Program-made: the position numbers and the translations under genes
The notes under the pieces: model-generated
The model's input: the letters and a program-made list of their open reading frames with translations, nothing else
What the model was told of the DNA's origin: nothing
Database searches by the model: none
Part shown: positions 26,625 through 35,437 of the stretch, in pieces
Layout of the letters: the number at the start of each line of letters is the position of its first letter
Numbering within the stretch: position 1 is the stretch's first letter
Origin: an uncultured Clostridium sp.
GTDB taxonomy: Bacteria > Bacillota > Clostridia > Lachnospirales > Lachnospiraceae
Length of the DNA stretch: 64,000 nt
NCBI GenBank assembly: GCA_937885015.1
Contig: CALAAS010000026.1
Span: 62,001 to 126,000, forward strand
Direction of reading: 5' to 3'

Positions 26625-27593
26625 TTATATTTCTTTTCCGGAATCTCTTTCCGTCGTTTCGCTGATAATATAACGAGGGCGATGCTTGGTTTCCAGGTAA
26701 ATTTTTCCGATGTATTCGCCGATAATTCCCAGTGACAGCAATTGAATCCCACTAAAAAAGCAGAGAATGCTGACTGTTGACCCCCACCCCGGAACTGTAT
26801 GCCCCAGAAATACCTGGGAAACTGACCAGATTACTCCCAGAAAGCTGATCATTGCCACAATCAGACCGAAGCCGGTAATCAGACGAATCGGCTTGACCGA
26901 CAGACTGGTAATACCATCCATGGCCAAAGCCAGCATTTTCTTCAACGGATAATGACTTTCTCCAGCCATTCTCTCATGGCGCTCATAGTAGACAGAGGTA
27001 CTGTTGAAACCAACCAGCGGCACCATGCCTCGCAGAAAGATATTTACCTCCTCAAATTTGGCAAATTCCTGAAGGGCCCGGCTGCTGATCAGTCGATAAT
27101 CTGCATGGTTGAAAACCACCTCCACCCCCATCCAGTGCAGCAGCTTATAAAAACTTTCCGCTGTAAAACGCTTAAAAAAGGTGTCCGTCTCCCGGCTGCT
27201 CCGAACCCCGTAGACAATCTCCGCACCATTATGATAGGCCTCGACCATGGCCGTCATGGCGTGAATATCATCCTGACCGTCACAGTCAATGGATATGGTT
27301 ATGTCACAACGGTCCTTGGCATACATAAGTCCCGCCAGGACGGCATTCTGGTGGCCCCGGTTGCGGCTCTGGGAAATCCCGACAAAATGCTCATCCTTAT
27401 CAGCCAGCTCTTTGATAATCTCCCAGGTGCGGTCTTTTGAGCCGTCATTGACAAAAAGCACACGGCTGTCCTCCCGGATCAGTCCCCGCCCAATCAACTC
27501 CTTCAGTTCATCCAAAAACATACTGCTGGTCAGAGGAAGAACTTCCTCCTCATTGTAGCAGGGAATCACAATATATAACCGTTTTCCTTCCAC
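26625..27593 (-). CDS. GtrB-like family 2 glycosyltransferase
   Basis: Membrane-bound transferase of 322 residues that likely moves a sugar from a nucleotide donor to polyprenyl phosphate, giving a lipid-linked donor for GT-C enzymes. The GT-A domain shows VIPCYNEEEVLP, FVNDGSKDRTW and the metal-binding SIDCDGQDD near residue 100. Two C-terminal helices (about 232-256 and 268-290) are those of the DPM1/GtrB group. Translation starts at GTG behind AGGAGGG. It follows the ribosomal alpha operon, 182 bases after rplQ. The GT-C-like gene at 31422-33296 is a plausible acceptor enzyme. Confidence 0.85.
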   Translation of the reverse strand: MEGKRLYIVIPCYNEEEVLPLTSSMFLDELKELIGRGLIREDSRVLFVNDGSKDRTWEIIKELADKDEHFVGISQSRNRGHQNAVLAGLMYAKDRCDITISIDCDGQDDIHAMTAMVEAYHNGAEIVYGVRSSRETDTFFKRFTAESFYKLLHWMGVEVVFNHADYRLISSRALQEFAKFEEVNIFLRGMVPLVGFNSTSVYYERHERMAGESHYPLKKMLALAMDGITSLSVKPIRLITGFGLIVAMISFLGVIWSVSQVFLGHTVPGWGSTVSILCFFSGIQLLSLGIIGEYIGKIYLETKHRPRYIISETTERDSGKEI

Positions 27594-27694
27594 TTTCTTC
27601 CCTCCTCACTCCTGGAGCGCACAACATCAGTGCATCCCAAGATCATGTCCGGATCCCGTTGAAACCATAGCATGACCGAAAAGGCGTGCTATAG

Positions 27695-27751
27695 CAAAAC
27701 AGACCCTACAAAACGCAGGAACGCATGCGCACTGCCTTTTACAGGGTCTGT
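27695..27751 (-). terminator. Terminator at the end of the ribosomal alpha operon
   Basis: ACAGACCCT (minus strand) pairs with AGGGTCTGT over 9 bp and is extended by AAAA/TTTT pairs; TTTTGC follows. It lies just downstream of rplQ and separates the ribosomal transcript from the glycosyltransferase gene. Confidence 0.65.
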
Positions 27752-27775
27752 CTATCGTTTTCATTTAAACGAATC

Positions 27776-28312
27776 TTATACCAGCTCTAACAGAACTTCC
27801 ATCGCGCCATCGCCTTTGCGCTGACCGATTTTTACGATTCTTGTGTAACCACCGTTGCGGTTTGCGTACTTCGGAGCAATCTCATCGAAGAGCTTTGCCG
27901 GCATATCAACGGATTTGGTGTTTTTCTTTCTTCCTGCTTTTGCAGTCGGAACCTCGGTTACATCGTAGAGAACCTTTAACATCTGTCTTCTTGCATGAAG
28001 TCTGGACGGTTTGTCCTTCTTGATCTCTTTCTCTACTTCGTCATAAACGGTTACTTTCTTGCCGTCTACAACTTCTTTCACTCTCTTGCCGTCTTTGTCC
28101 TTACGAGCTACCTTTGCGGTAACCTTTACGGTCTCGTAGTTATCTTTCTCTTTAACAGCCAGGGCAATCAGACCTTCTGCGATCTTCTTTGCCTCTTTTG
28201 CTCTTGCCTCAGTGGTAACGATTTTTCCGTTGAACAGAAGAGCCGTTACAAGGCTGCGAAGCATTGCTTTTCTCTGGTCAGAAGTTCTGCCAAGTTTTCT
28301 ATATCCTGCCAT
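27776..28312 (-). CDS. rplQ: 50S ribosomal protein bL17, enlarged form
   Basis: Large-subunit protein near the exit tunnel. At 178 residues it is much longer than the usual 115-130. The family start AGYRKLGRTSDQRKAMLRSL and the C-terminal GGYTRIVKIGQRKGDGAMEVLLELV are normal; the extra length is a Lys/Glu/Val-rich insertion at about 60-115. ATG 28312 follows GGAGGAAACAAGAA, so the 12 residues before it are untranslated. It is the last gene of the alpha operon and is followed by a terminator. Confidence 0.95.
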   Translation of the reverse strand: MAGYRKLGRTSDQRKAMLRSLVTALLFNGKIVTTEARAKEAKKIAEGLIALAVKEKDNYETVKVTAKVARKDKDGKRVKEVVDGKKVTVYDEVEKEIKKDKPSRLHARRQMLKVLYDVTEVPTAKAGRKKNTKSVDMPAKLFDEIAPKYANRNGGYTRIVKIGQRKGDGAMEVLLELV

Positions 28313-28438
28313 TTCTTGTTTCCTCCATTTGCGGAAGCCGACAGCCATGCCTGCGGACTTACTGGCTGTCAGCTAAAAGTAGTGGTATTGGTACGGGGCC
28401 GCGCCCATCGGACTTACCCACCCCGTATGGTAGTAAAA

Positions 28439-29401
28439 TTATGCCTCTTCGCTGGGATTAAGCTGAAGGCCTAATTCTTTTAATTTTGCGAGAACCTCTT
28501 CCAGGGATTTGCGTCCCAGATTTCTGACTTTCATCATATCCTCCGGAGTGCGGTTGCACAGCTCCTCCACGGTATTGATTCCGGCTCTCTTTAAACAGTT
28601 GTAGGAACGAACGGAAAGCTCCAGCTCATCGATGTTCATCTCGAGCACTTTCTCTTTCTCATTGTCTTCCTTCTCCACCATTACCTCAGCGGTTCTGGCG
28701 TTTTCAGAAAGGTCGATGAAAAGATTCAGATGCTCAGAAAGCACCTTCGCTGCCAGGCTGACTGCCTCATCCGGAGCCAGTGTTCCGTTGGTAAATACAT
28801 CCAAAGTCAGTTTATCATAGTCCGTAACCTGGCCGACACGGGTATTCTCCACTGTCATATTGACGCGCTCTACAGGAGTGTAGATGGAATCCACCGCGAT
28901 GACTCCGATGGGGAGATCATCGCTCTTGTTTTTGTCAGCACTGATGTATCCGCGGCCCTTGGTAATCGTAAGCTCCATGTAGAACTTACTGTCTGCACCG
29001 CCACTTAAAGTTGCGATAACCTGATCTGGATTTAAAATCTCAATATCAGCATCTGCCTGGATGTCAGCGGCTGTAATAACGCCTTCACCCTCAAACTCAA
29101 TGTATGCCGTTTTCGGCTCATTGGTCTCGCTGCTGTTTCGGATTGACAGACTTTTGATGTTCATGATAATCTCAGTCACATCCTCCTTCACACCGGGGAT
29201 GGAACTGAACTCATGCAAAACGCCATCGATTTTCACTTGACTCACTGCTGCGCCGGGCAAAGAGGAGAGCATGATTCTTCTTAAAGAATTTCCCAGTGTT
29301 GTACCGTAGCCTCTTTCCAGCGGCTCCACTACAAACTTGCCGTATCTTTTGTCTTCGGAAATCTCAGCAATTTCAATTTTCGGTTTTTCAAAATCGAACA
29401 C
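28439..29401 (-). CDS. rpoA: DNA-directed RNA polymerase alpha subunit
   Basis: Scaffold of RNA polymerase assembly. The 320-residue protein begins at GTG 29401, placed behind AAAGGAGGGG; the longer reading overlaps that site. The N-terminal dimerisation domain (about 1-230; TLGNSLRRIMLSSLPGAAV) and the C-terminal domain (about 250-315; LELSVRSYNCLKRAGINTV, MKVRNLGRKSLEEV) that contacts UP elements and activators are complete. It sits in the standard place between rpsD and rplQ. Confidence 0.98.
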   Translation of the reverse strand: MFDFEKPKIEIAEISEDKRYGKFVVEPLERGYGTTLGNSLRRIMLSSLPGAAVSQVKIDGVLHEFSSIPGVKEDVTEIIMNIKSLSIRNSSETNEPKTAYIEFEGEGVITAADIQADADIEILNPDQVIATLSGGADSKFYMELTITKGRGYISADKNKSDDLPIGVIAVDSIYTPVERVNMTVENTRVGQVTDYDKLTLDVFTNGTLAPDEAVSLAAKVLSEHLNLFIDLSENARTAEVMVEKEDNEKEKVLEMNIDELELSVRSYNCLKRAGINTVEELCNRTPEDMMKVRNLGRKSLEEVLAKLKELGLQLNPSEEA

Positions 29402-29458
29402 GATAGCCCCTCCTTTTGGGAACATTTCTGAGGGTCTGCCATACTCTAAACAAGGCTA

Positions 29459-30052
29459 TTATTTGGAGTACAGCTCGACGATAAGCACTTCATCTACAGG
29501 AACATCGATTTCGTCTCTGGTCGGTAACTCTTTTACAATACCTTTCAGGTTCTCAGCATCTACTTCGAGCCATGCCGGTACCATTCTTCCGCCGGTTACC
29601 TCAGCAATGTCTTTATATCTCTGTGAAGATTTGTATTTCTCTTTGATCTCGATTACGTCGCCAGCCTTTACCAGGTAGGACGGAATGTTTACGCTCTTGC
29701 CGTTTACGAGAACATGCTTGTGATCAACGATCTGACGTGTCTCTTTTCTGGTACGGCCAAAGCCCATTCTAAATAATACATTATCCAGTCTGCTCTCCAG
29801 AAGAATCATCAGGTTTGCACCAACCTGTCCATTCATTCTGGAAGCCTTTGCGTAATAATTTCTAAACGGTTTCTCTAACACACCGTAGATGAATTTTGCT
29901 TTCTGCTTCTCTCTCAGCTGGAGTGCATACTCGCTCATCTTTCTGTTGGCTCTCTTTAACTCTCTCTTGGAATGCTTGCCGATTCCTAAATAAACCGGAT
30001 CCAGGTCAAGAGATCTACATCTTTTAAGTACAGGAACTCTATCTACTGCCAC
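29459..30052 (-). CDS. rpsD: 30S ribosomal protein uS4
   Basis: Primary 16S rRNA-binding assembly protein of 197 residues with the S4 RNA-binding domain (about 90-155, FGRTRKETRQIVDHKHVLVNGK). It lacks the N-terminal zinc cysteine cluster found in many S4 proteins. The ATG follows AGGAGG. The usual order rpsK-rpsD-rpoA is kept. Confidence 0.97.
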   Translation of the reverse strand: MAVDRVPVLKRCRSLDLDPVYLGIGKHSKRELKRANRKMSEYALQLREKQKAKFIYGVLEKPFRNYYAKASRMNGQVGANLMILLESRLDNVLFRMGFGRTRKETRQIVDHKHVLVNGKSVNIPSYLVKAGDVIEIKEKYKSSQRYKDIAEVTGGRMVPAWLEVDAENLKGIVKELPTRDEIDVPVDEVLIVELYSK

Positions 30053-30070
30053 TTTACTTGCACCTCCTAA

Positions 30071-30472
30071 TTAGACTCTTCTGCGTTTTGGCGGACGGCA
30101 TCCGTTGTGCGGAACCGGTGTTACGTCCTTAATACTTGTTACTTCGAGGCCGCATGCCTGAAGAGCGCGAATCGCTGCCTCACGGCCGGAACCCGGACCT
30201 TTTACCATAACGTCTACAGATTTTAAGCCATGGATAAGAGCTGCCTTCGTTGCAGTTTCTGCAGCCATCTGAGCTGCATACGGAGTAGATTTCCTTGAAC
30301 CTCTAAATCCCAGACCACCCGCACTTGCCCAAGATAAGGCATTTCCCTGTGCATCTGTTAAAGTAACGATTGTGTTATTAAAAGATGACTGGATGTGCGC
30401 CTGTCCGCGTTCAACGTTTTTCTTTACACGCTTTTTTGTCACTTTCTTGCCAGTTGACACTTTTTTAGCCAT
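30071..30472 (-). CDS. rpsK: 30S ribosomal protein uS11
   Basis: Platform protein of 133 residues; the core GQAHIQSSFNNTIVTLTDAQGN and the C-terminal VTPVPHNGCRPPKRRRV are full and typical. It lies 18 bases upstream of rpsD. Confidence 0.97.
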   Translation of the reverse strand: MAKKVSTGKKVTKKRVKKNVERGQAHIQSSFNNTIVTLTDAQGNALSWASAGGLGFRGSRKSTPYAAQMAAETATKAALIHGLKSVDVMVKGPGSGREAAIRALQACGLEVTSIKDVTPVPHNGCRPPKRRRV

Positions 30473-30552
30473 TTTAAACTAACCTACTTTCTCGATTTTT
30501 GAACCCTGTCAAAAGAATATTAACCTGATTCACAGTTTACAGTTGTTACAAA

Positions 30553-30921
30553 TTATTTCTTCTTGTTTGCTACAGTCTTTCTCGGACCCTTACGCGTTCT
30601 TGCGTTGGTTTTGGTCTTCTGACCACGAACCGGAAGACTCTTTCTGTGACGAATGCCTCTGTAGCAGCCAATCTCCTGCAGTCTCTTGATGTTCATAGCG
30701 ATCTCTCTTCGCAGATCGCCCTCAACAACCTGAGTGTCAGCGATGATAGCGGCAAGCTTCTTCACTTCGTCATCCGTCAAATCCTTAACACGCGTGTCAG
30801 GATTCACGCCGGCTTCTTCAAGAATACGGTTTGCACTGGATCTACCGATACCGTAGATGTAAGTCAAGCCGATCTCGACGCGCTTTTCTCTTGGTAAATC
30901 GACACCTGAAATACGAGCCAT
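30553..30921 (-). CDS. rpsM: 30S ribosomal protein uS13
   Basis: Head protein of 122 residues with the family signature MARISGVDLPREKRVEIGLT at the N-terminus and the basic C-terminal extension that reaches the P-site tRNA. The 80-base gap to rpsK and the 124-base gap to rpmJ contain nothing else I can identify. Confidence 0.97.
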   Translation of the reverse strand: MARISGVDLPREKRVEIGLTYIYGIGRSSANRILEEAGVNPDTRVKDLTDDEVKKLAAIIADTQVVEGDLRREIAMNIKRLQEIGCYRGIRHRKSLPVRGQKTKTNARTRKGPRKTVANKKK

Positions 30922-31045
30922 GTGTGTAGTACACCTCCATTAGTTATTTTGCTTCGTTGATAATGTATAAATGCTTAAACTATTAAACAACTCATCCGAG
31001 TGGTTCATATAGAAAGCAGTGCGAAAATATAAGGTCTGACTTCTA

Positions 31046-31159
31046 TCAGCCCTGTCTTTGTTTGTGCTTCGGATTCTCACAGATTACTCTGATACTGCCT
31101 TTTCTCTTGATGATCTTGCACTTTTCGCAAATTGGTTTAACCGATGATCTAACCTTCAC
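31046..31159 (-). CDS. rpmJ: 50S ribosomal protein bL36
   Basis: The 37-residue protein begins at GTG 31159 (KVRSSVKPICEKC follows) behind GGAG and carries the zinc-ribbon ligands C-x2-C...C...H (CEKC, then CENPKH), the C+ form. Longer readings of this frame lead into the untranslated leader. It is the first gene behind its own strong promoter at 31322-31350. Confidence 0.95.
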   Translation of the reverse strand: MKVRSSVKPICEKCKIIKRKGSIRVICENPKHKQRQG

Positions 31160-31321
31160 AGCAATTCTCCTTTCCGTAATAGTCCTGGTTCGGACATACA
31201 ATTTTTTATAACCCATTGTCGTCCTTTTGTCGGACTTACAGGTACACCAGGAAAGCAATGCGCCTCTTCTGTATTCGTCAAAAGGGCATACCTCTCCTGC
31301 TTTAACAAAGTTCGCTTGAGC
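31160..31321 (-). other. rpmJ leader region
   Basis: About 160 untranslated bases separate the rpmJ promoter from the GTG start. The leader contains two similar segments, GTCCGACAAAAGGAC and GTCCGAACCAGGAC, each able to fold into a small GTCC/GGAC hairpin. An autoregulatory r-protein leader is possible but is not a family I recognise. Confidence 0.35.
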
Positions 31322-31350
31322 ATTATACCACTTTCAAATCTATAATGCAA
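31322..31350 (-). promoter_or_regulatory. Sigma-A promoter of rpmJ-rpsM-rpsK-rpsD-rpoA-rplQ
   Basis: On the minus strand TTGCAT (31345-31350) and a perfect TATAAT (31322-31327) are 17 bases apart. It lies right after the GT-C-like gene and would restore strong transcription of the alpha genes past that insertion. Confidence 0.85.
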
Positions 31351-31369
31351 GCACATTTTCCCTTATTTT

Positions 31370-31404
31370 GCGCATCTTTTTGCATTTACGGGAAAAAGAT
31401 GCGC
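31370..31404. repeat. Perfect 12-bp inverted repeat behind the GT-C-like gene
   Basis: GCGCATCTTTTT and AAAAAGATGCGC flank an 11-nt loop. It sits between the stop codon of the membrane protein gene and the rpmJ promoter. Neither strand has a terminal T run after the stem, so it could act as a weak terminator or as an mRNA-end stabiliser. Confidence 0.55.
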
Positions 31405-31421
31405 GAAACCCATGGCGCCTT

Positions 31422-33296
31422 CTAACGAAGCCGCAGATAGAGGCTGGTCTCCTGTGGAATCCCATTGACAGAAAGCGATGTTTCTCCCCCCGTCTCCACC
31501 GTCACATATGGATACAGGCTGCGTCCAACCCGGCTGTCCACCTGAATTCCCGGCACACCAGTAAGGCGCACCAGATATTTCTCGCCGGCTTTAACCTGTG
31601 TTTTGTCCAGCTTTACAGTTAGCATCTCACCTGAAGGAATCATGGAACAGCCCACAACTTCCCCGGCCATCACTTTCCCGCTGTCCAGTGCCACCAATTC
31701 AAATCGGACGGAACAGAAATTATTTCTTATATAATCCGGATTTTCGAAATAAAACTGCATTTCGTGAATCTCTCCGTCTTTCTGAATCGTAATCTCCTGC
31801 TCCATAACATTTCCTGAAAGAAGATTCACTTCAGAAACCATTTTTTCCTGGGGGAATGTGGTGTATAGCACATCCGGAGCTTTCCCGACACAGGCATATA
31901 AAAGAATCGTCAAAAATCCCGCCAGAGAGGCCAGTCGTACCCATAAAACGGTTCGTTCCAGAGGTTCAAAGGCCTTTACCCGCCGGAAAAAGAACGGGCA
32001 GGTCAGCACCAGCAGACAGAGGAGTGCCCCGCCCATGCAGGTGGAAAAGAAGGAGGCATACGCCGTTCCCCCCATCATCTCAAACATATACTTCAGACTT
32101 CCATACCGGGTCATCTCGTATTCTGCAATGGGAAACAGTTTCGGCAGCAAAAGGCGCCTGGAAAGCTCCAGGTCCAGCAGCGGCAGGCAAGTGCTTAAGA
32201 CAACCCCCAGATATCCCACTGAAAACAGCAGCTCCAGCAGACAGCAAACCTTCAGGAAACGGCCGCTGCTCAGGATAGCCAGAATCAGAAACGGCATCAG
32301 ATACAGCGCCCAGTAGGAATTAAAATTGATAAAACTCACAAAAAAAATCCAGACAGCTGCAGAGCAGTAGATGGGAATCTCCAGACGGCTGCGATCCTTC
32401 CGATATCCATCATACAGATAGCAGCAGACACACAGTCCCAGATAAAACAGCACAAAGGGAATGTAAACCTGTCCCAGAAAAACACTGCTGTCCATGATCT
32501 GTAAAATCGCATCACGGCTCTGGGATCCCAGCGCAAAGCCGTAGGCCGGATCGCCTCCGAACAACAGCCTGGACACGATATTCAGGGAGAACACCACCGC
32601 AATACTTCCCAGAATCCGCAAAATCCTTTTTTCCCGCAGCAGAACCAGCGGAATATAGAGAAACAGGGCAAACATTTTAGTCGGCATTGCAACCATAAAA
32701 CATAATAAAAAGCGCCCATCTTTTTCCTGCAGGTAATAATACAACCCCAAAACCAGCAGAAACAGGGCAAATCCATCCACCTGAGAAATTACAAAGACGA
32801 TCAGGTACAGCGCCAGACTGCTGAGAAATAGAAATGGCCCCAACACCGCGTATTTTCTTGGAATCTGCCTCAAGCACAGAATCTTATACATAATCCAGGC
32901 TGTACCGAATGTAAAGAGAATTCCCAGGGTTTTGCACCAGAGAAGGCCCAACCTCCATTCCAGGTAATCAATGCCAAGCAGCTTGCTGGCAATCAGAACC
33001 GGAAGATTCCACAGACCATACACCACGTAAATCACAAACTCGTAGTTGGCCGCCCAGGCCATTCTGGCATGCTCTACAGAATAGGAATAAAAGCGCAGCA
33101 GGTTTCCACTGGAGATGGCCTTTAAAAACAGAATCGAATTATCATAGGTATCCGTGATATCCGCATACATGAAAATCACATATGCTACAAATAAAAGCGC
33201 CCCCAGGCACACCCATTCCAGCGTGGTAGATATCCCTGAAATCCGCGATTTCTTAAAAACACTTTTAAACTCCAGTTCTTTTCCCCGTTGTAACAC
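31422..33296 (-). CDS. Large polytopic membrane protein, probable GT-C glycosyltransferase
   Basis: A 624-residue protein of about 11-12 hydrophobic helices (from about 27-47 to 470-490) ending in a roughly 130-residue external beta-rich domain (about 495-624). An acidic segment DITDTYDNS lies in the first external loop (about residues 46-54), the position where GT-C enzymes of the PMT/ArnT kind hold the catalytic Asp. I infer transfer of a polyprenyl-linked sugar to a surface polymer. It starts at GTG 33296 behind GAGGAG. The gene is placed between infA and rpmJ, where ribosomal clusters normally have none, and shares its strand with the GtrB-like gene after rplQ. Confidence 0.65.
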   Translation of the reverse strand: MLQRGKELEFKSVFKKSRISGISTTLEWVCLGALLFVAYVIFMYADITDTYDNSILFLKAISSGNLLRFYSYSVEHARMAWAANYEFVIYVVYGLWNLPVLIASKLLGIDYLEWRLGLLWCKTLGILFTFGTAWIMYKILCLRQIPRKYAVLGPFLFLSSLALYLIVFVISQVDGFALFLLVLGLYYYLQEKDGRFLLCFMVAMPTKMFALFLYIPLVLLREKRILRILGSIAVVFSLNIVSRLLFGGDPAYGFALGSQSRDAILQIMDSSVFLGQVYIPFVLFYLGLCVCCYLYDGYRKDRSRLEIPIYCSAAVWIFFVSFINFNSYWALYLMPFLILAILSSGRFLKVCCLLELLFSVGYLGVVLSTCLPLLDLELSRRLLLPKLFPIAEYEMTRYGSLKYMFEMMGGTAYASFFSTCMGGALLCLLVLTCPFFFRRVKAFEPLERTVLWVRLASLAGFLTILLYACVGKAPDVLYTTFPQEKMVSEVNLLSGNVMEQEITIQKDGEIHEMQFYFENPDYIRNNFCSVRFELVALDSGKVMAGEVVGCSMIPSGEMLTVKLDKTQVKAGEKYLVRLTGVPGIQVDSRVGRSLYPYVTVETGGETSLSVNGIPQETSLYLRLR

Positions 33297-33416
33297 TGCC
33301 AGCTCTCCTCTTCATCCTTCTCTTTTGCTCCGGAATAACTGGAAAAGATGACCGCAAAGCCACGCTCCGCCGCCATCTTTTCCATCACTGCCTCTTCTCC
33401 GGTCACGAACCGTCTT

Positions 33417-33635
33417 TTATTTGTCTCTCCAGATAATCCTTCCCTTGGAGAGATCATAGGGCGACATTTCCATGGTCACTTTATCGCCCGGAAGGATCCG
33501 GATGTAGTTCATGCGGAGCTTTCCGCTGATGGTGGCCAGTACGATATGGCCGTTCTCCAGTTCCACCTTAAACATGGCGTTGGGAAGCTTCTCTGCTACC
33601 ACGCCTTCAATCTCAATTACATCTGCCTTCGACAT
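33417..33635 (-). CDS. infA: Translation initiation factor IF-1
   Basis: A 72-residue S1-fold factor beginning MSKADVIEIEGVVAEKLPNA and ending SKGRIIWRDK; it binds the ribosomal A site during initiation. ATG 33635 follows GGGAGG. It overlaps the 3' end of the KOW gene by 23 bases. The 120 bases between infA and the GT-C-like gene show nothing I can support. Confidence 0.97.
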   Translation of the reverse strand: MSKADVIEIEGVVAEKLPNAMFKVELENGHIVLATISGKLRMNYIRILPGDKVTMEMSPYDLSKGRIIWRDK

Positions 33636-33909
33636 TCTCTCTACCTCCCTGCCGTAAACTCTTAATGAAATATCGGATTTCTTCGTCATATATCCGCTGA
33701 CCGGCTTTCAGTTTCTCCGCCAGATACCGGTCGCACTGGGCGGAACACTGTACATGCTTTCTCTTCTTTCGTTTAGGCCGATCTGCGGTTCTCGTTTTTC
33801 CATCCGCCAGATATACGTATTCCGCTTCTTCTCTTACTATGATAAATATATTTCCTCTGTCATGGCCGGCCAGTGACCTTGCCAGGCAGCCCAGTCCATA
33901 TTCAGTCAT
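33613..33909 (-). CDS. KOW-domain RNA-binding protein
   Basis: A 98-residue protein with an N-terminal KOW-like fold (GCLARSLAGHDRGNIFIIV.., then EYVYLADGKTR) followed by a very basic stretch (RPKRKKRKHVQ). Proteins of this kind, similar to the L14e/L6e KOW modules, sit between map and infA in many Clostridia and are presumed to bind rRNA or the ribosome. ATG 33909 follows GGAGGAG; the longer reading has no site. Its end overlaps infA. Confidence 0.85.
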   Translation of the reverse strand: MTEYGLGCLARSLAGHDRGNIFIIVREEAEYVYLADGKTRTADRPKRKKRKHVQCSAQCDRYLAEKLKAGQRIYDEEIRYFIKSLRQGGRENVEGRCN

Positions 33910-33971
33910 CCCGCTCCTCCGTTCACACACAGCTTTTCCGACAGCCCGGAATCCGGACCTCCCGAAAAACA

Positions 33972-34724
33972 TCAGCGCAGAGACAGTATCTCCGGCTCAT
34001 TCTCTGTGATAAGAATGGTATTTTCATAGTGGGCAGACAGCGAACCGTCCTCGGTAACTACCGTCCAGTCGTCATCCAGCCATGCCACCTGAAAACTCCC
34101 TGCATTGATCATCGGCTCCACTGCCAGCGTCATCCCAGGCTGAAGCAGAATCCCCTTGCGCTTACGGGCAAAATTCGGCACTTCCGGATCCTCGTGAAGA
34201 TGAGCGCCGATTCCGTGTCCTACCAGATCGCGGACCACACCGTAACCAAAACTCTCCGCATACTTCTGGATGGCAGCGGAAATATCATTAAGATGATTGC
34301 CAGGTCTGGCAAATTGAATCCCCTCAAAAAAGCTCTGGCGCGTAACCTCGATGAGACGCTTCGCATCTTCCCCGACTTCTCCGATCGCATGAGTTCTGGC
34401 TGCATCTGAATGATATCCCTTATAAATCACACCGGCATCCAGACTCACAATATCCCCCTCATCTATGATGTGCTCCCTGTGAGGAATTCCATGCACCACC
34501 TCATCATTGACTGAAACACAGATGGAAGCAGGATAGCCATTGTAATTCTTAAACGAGGGAATACAGCCATAACTGCGAATGATTTCTTCCCCAAGACGGT
34601 CTATATCCCAGGTTGACATTCCCGGTTTCAGATTCTTTTCCAGTTCCTCATGGGTTATGGCAAGAATGCGTCCTGCCTCCCGCATCAATTCAATCTCCCT
34701 TGGCGATTTAATCGTCACAGCCAT
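33972..34724 (-). CDS. map: Methionine aminopeptidase, type I
   Basis: Removes the initiator methionine from new proteins. The 250-residue type I enzyme lacks the N-terminal zinc finger. The five metal ligands are in view: the Asp of VSLDAG, the Asp of HSDAART, the His of GHGIGAHLHEDP, the Glu of AVEPM and the Glu near TVVTEDGSLSAHYENT. It lies 3 bases downstream of adk. Confidence 0.97.
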   Translation of the reverse strand: MAVTIKSPREIELMREAGRILAITHEELEKNLKPGMSTWDIDRLGEEIIRSYGCIPSFKNYNGYPASICVSVNDEVVHGIPHREHIIDEGDIVSLDAGVIYKGYHSDAARTHAIGEVGEDAKRLIEVTRQSFFEGIQFARPGNHLNDISAAIQKYAESFGYGVVRDLVGHGIGAHLHEDPEVPNFARKRKGILLQPGMTLAVEPMINAGSFQVAWLDDDWTVVTEDGSLSAHYENTILITENEPEILSLR

Positions 34725-34727
34725 GTT

Positions 34728-35372
34728 TTATGCTCCTAAAATACCTGTAATATCTTCAAATACCTTTTCCATAGACTGAGTTCCATCCACTGTGCGCAGC
34801 ACGCCCTTTTCCCTGTAGTAATCAATCAGCGGCTGTGTCTGCTCATGGTACACAGACAAGCGTTTCTGAACCGTCTCTGGCTTATCATCATCCCGAAGAA
34901 CCAGTTCCGAACCGCACACATCGCAAATGCCCTCCTTCGCCGACGGTGCAAAAACCACATGATACGTAGCCCCACACTTTAAGCAGGCTCGACGTCCGCC
35001 CATCCGGTTTACAATATTTTCATCCGGCACATCCACATCAATGGCAAAATCAATGGCCTCTCCATGCTCTGTCAGCGCTCTGGTAAGGCTCTCTGCCTGA
35101 GGAATGGTCCGCGGAAAACCATCCAGAACGTACCCCTTCTCACAATCGTTCTGATGGATGCGGTCCAACAGCATTCCAATGGTTACTTCATCCGGCACAA
35201 GCAGTCCCTGATCCATATACTGCTTTGCTTTTAGTCCCAGTTCCGTACCTTCTTTGATGTTTGCGCGGAAAATATCACCGGTGGAAACATGCGGAATTCC
35301 ATATTTCCCTGCAATTTTTTTCGCCTGAGTTCCCTTGCCTGCCCCTGGTGCCCCTAACATGATAATCTTCAT
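34728..35372 (-). CDS. adk: Adenylate kinase
   Basis: Interconverts ATP + AMP and 2 ADP. The 214-residue long-lid form has the P-loop GAPGAGKGTQ at residues 7-16, the AMP-binding DGFPRTIPQAE segment, and a zinc-binding lid with the pairs CLKC and CDVC. It lies between secY and map, as in most Firmicutes. Confidence 0.98.
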   Translation of the reverse strand: MKIIMLGAPGAGKGTQAKKIAGKYGIPHVSTGDIFRANIKEGTELGLKAKQYMDQGLLVPDEVTIGMLLDRIHQNDCEKGYVLDGFPRTIPQAESLTRALTEHGEAIDFAIDVDVPDENIVNRMGGRRACLKCGATYHVVFAPSAKEGICDVCGSELVLRDDDKPETVQKRLSVYHEQTQPLIDYYREKGVLRTVDGTQSMEKVFEDITGILGA

Positions 35373-35437
35373 ACGGTTTACCTCCCCATAAATGTCCTGC
35401 GAAACAATTTTCCTATGAAATAAGAGAATCGCCTCCA

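Noticed and set aside
31370..31404. Rho-independent terminator after the GT-C-like gene
   Set aside because: The stem is perfect but neither strand has a T run after it, so it is reported only as an inverted repeat.
33185..33457. Minus-strand frame of 90 codons between infA and the GT-C-like gene
   Set aside because: It overlaps both genes and has no good start site; the composition of its central part is not convincing.
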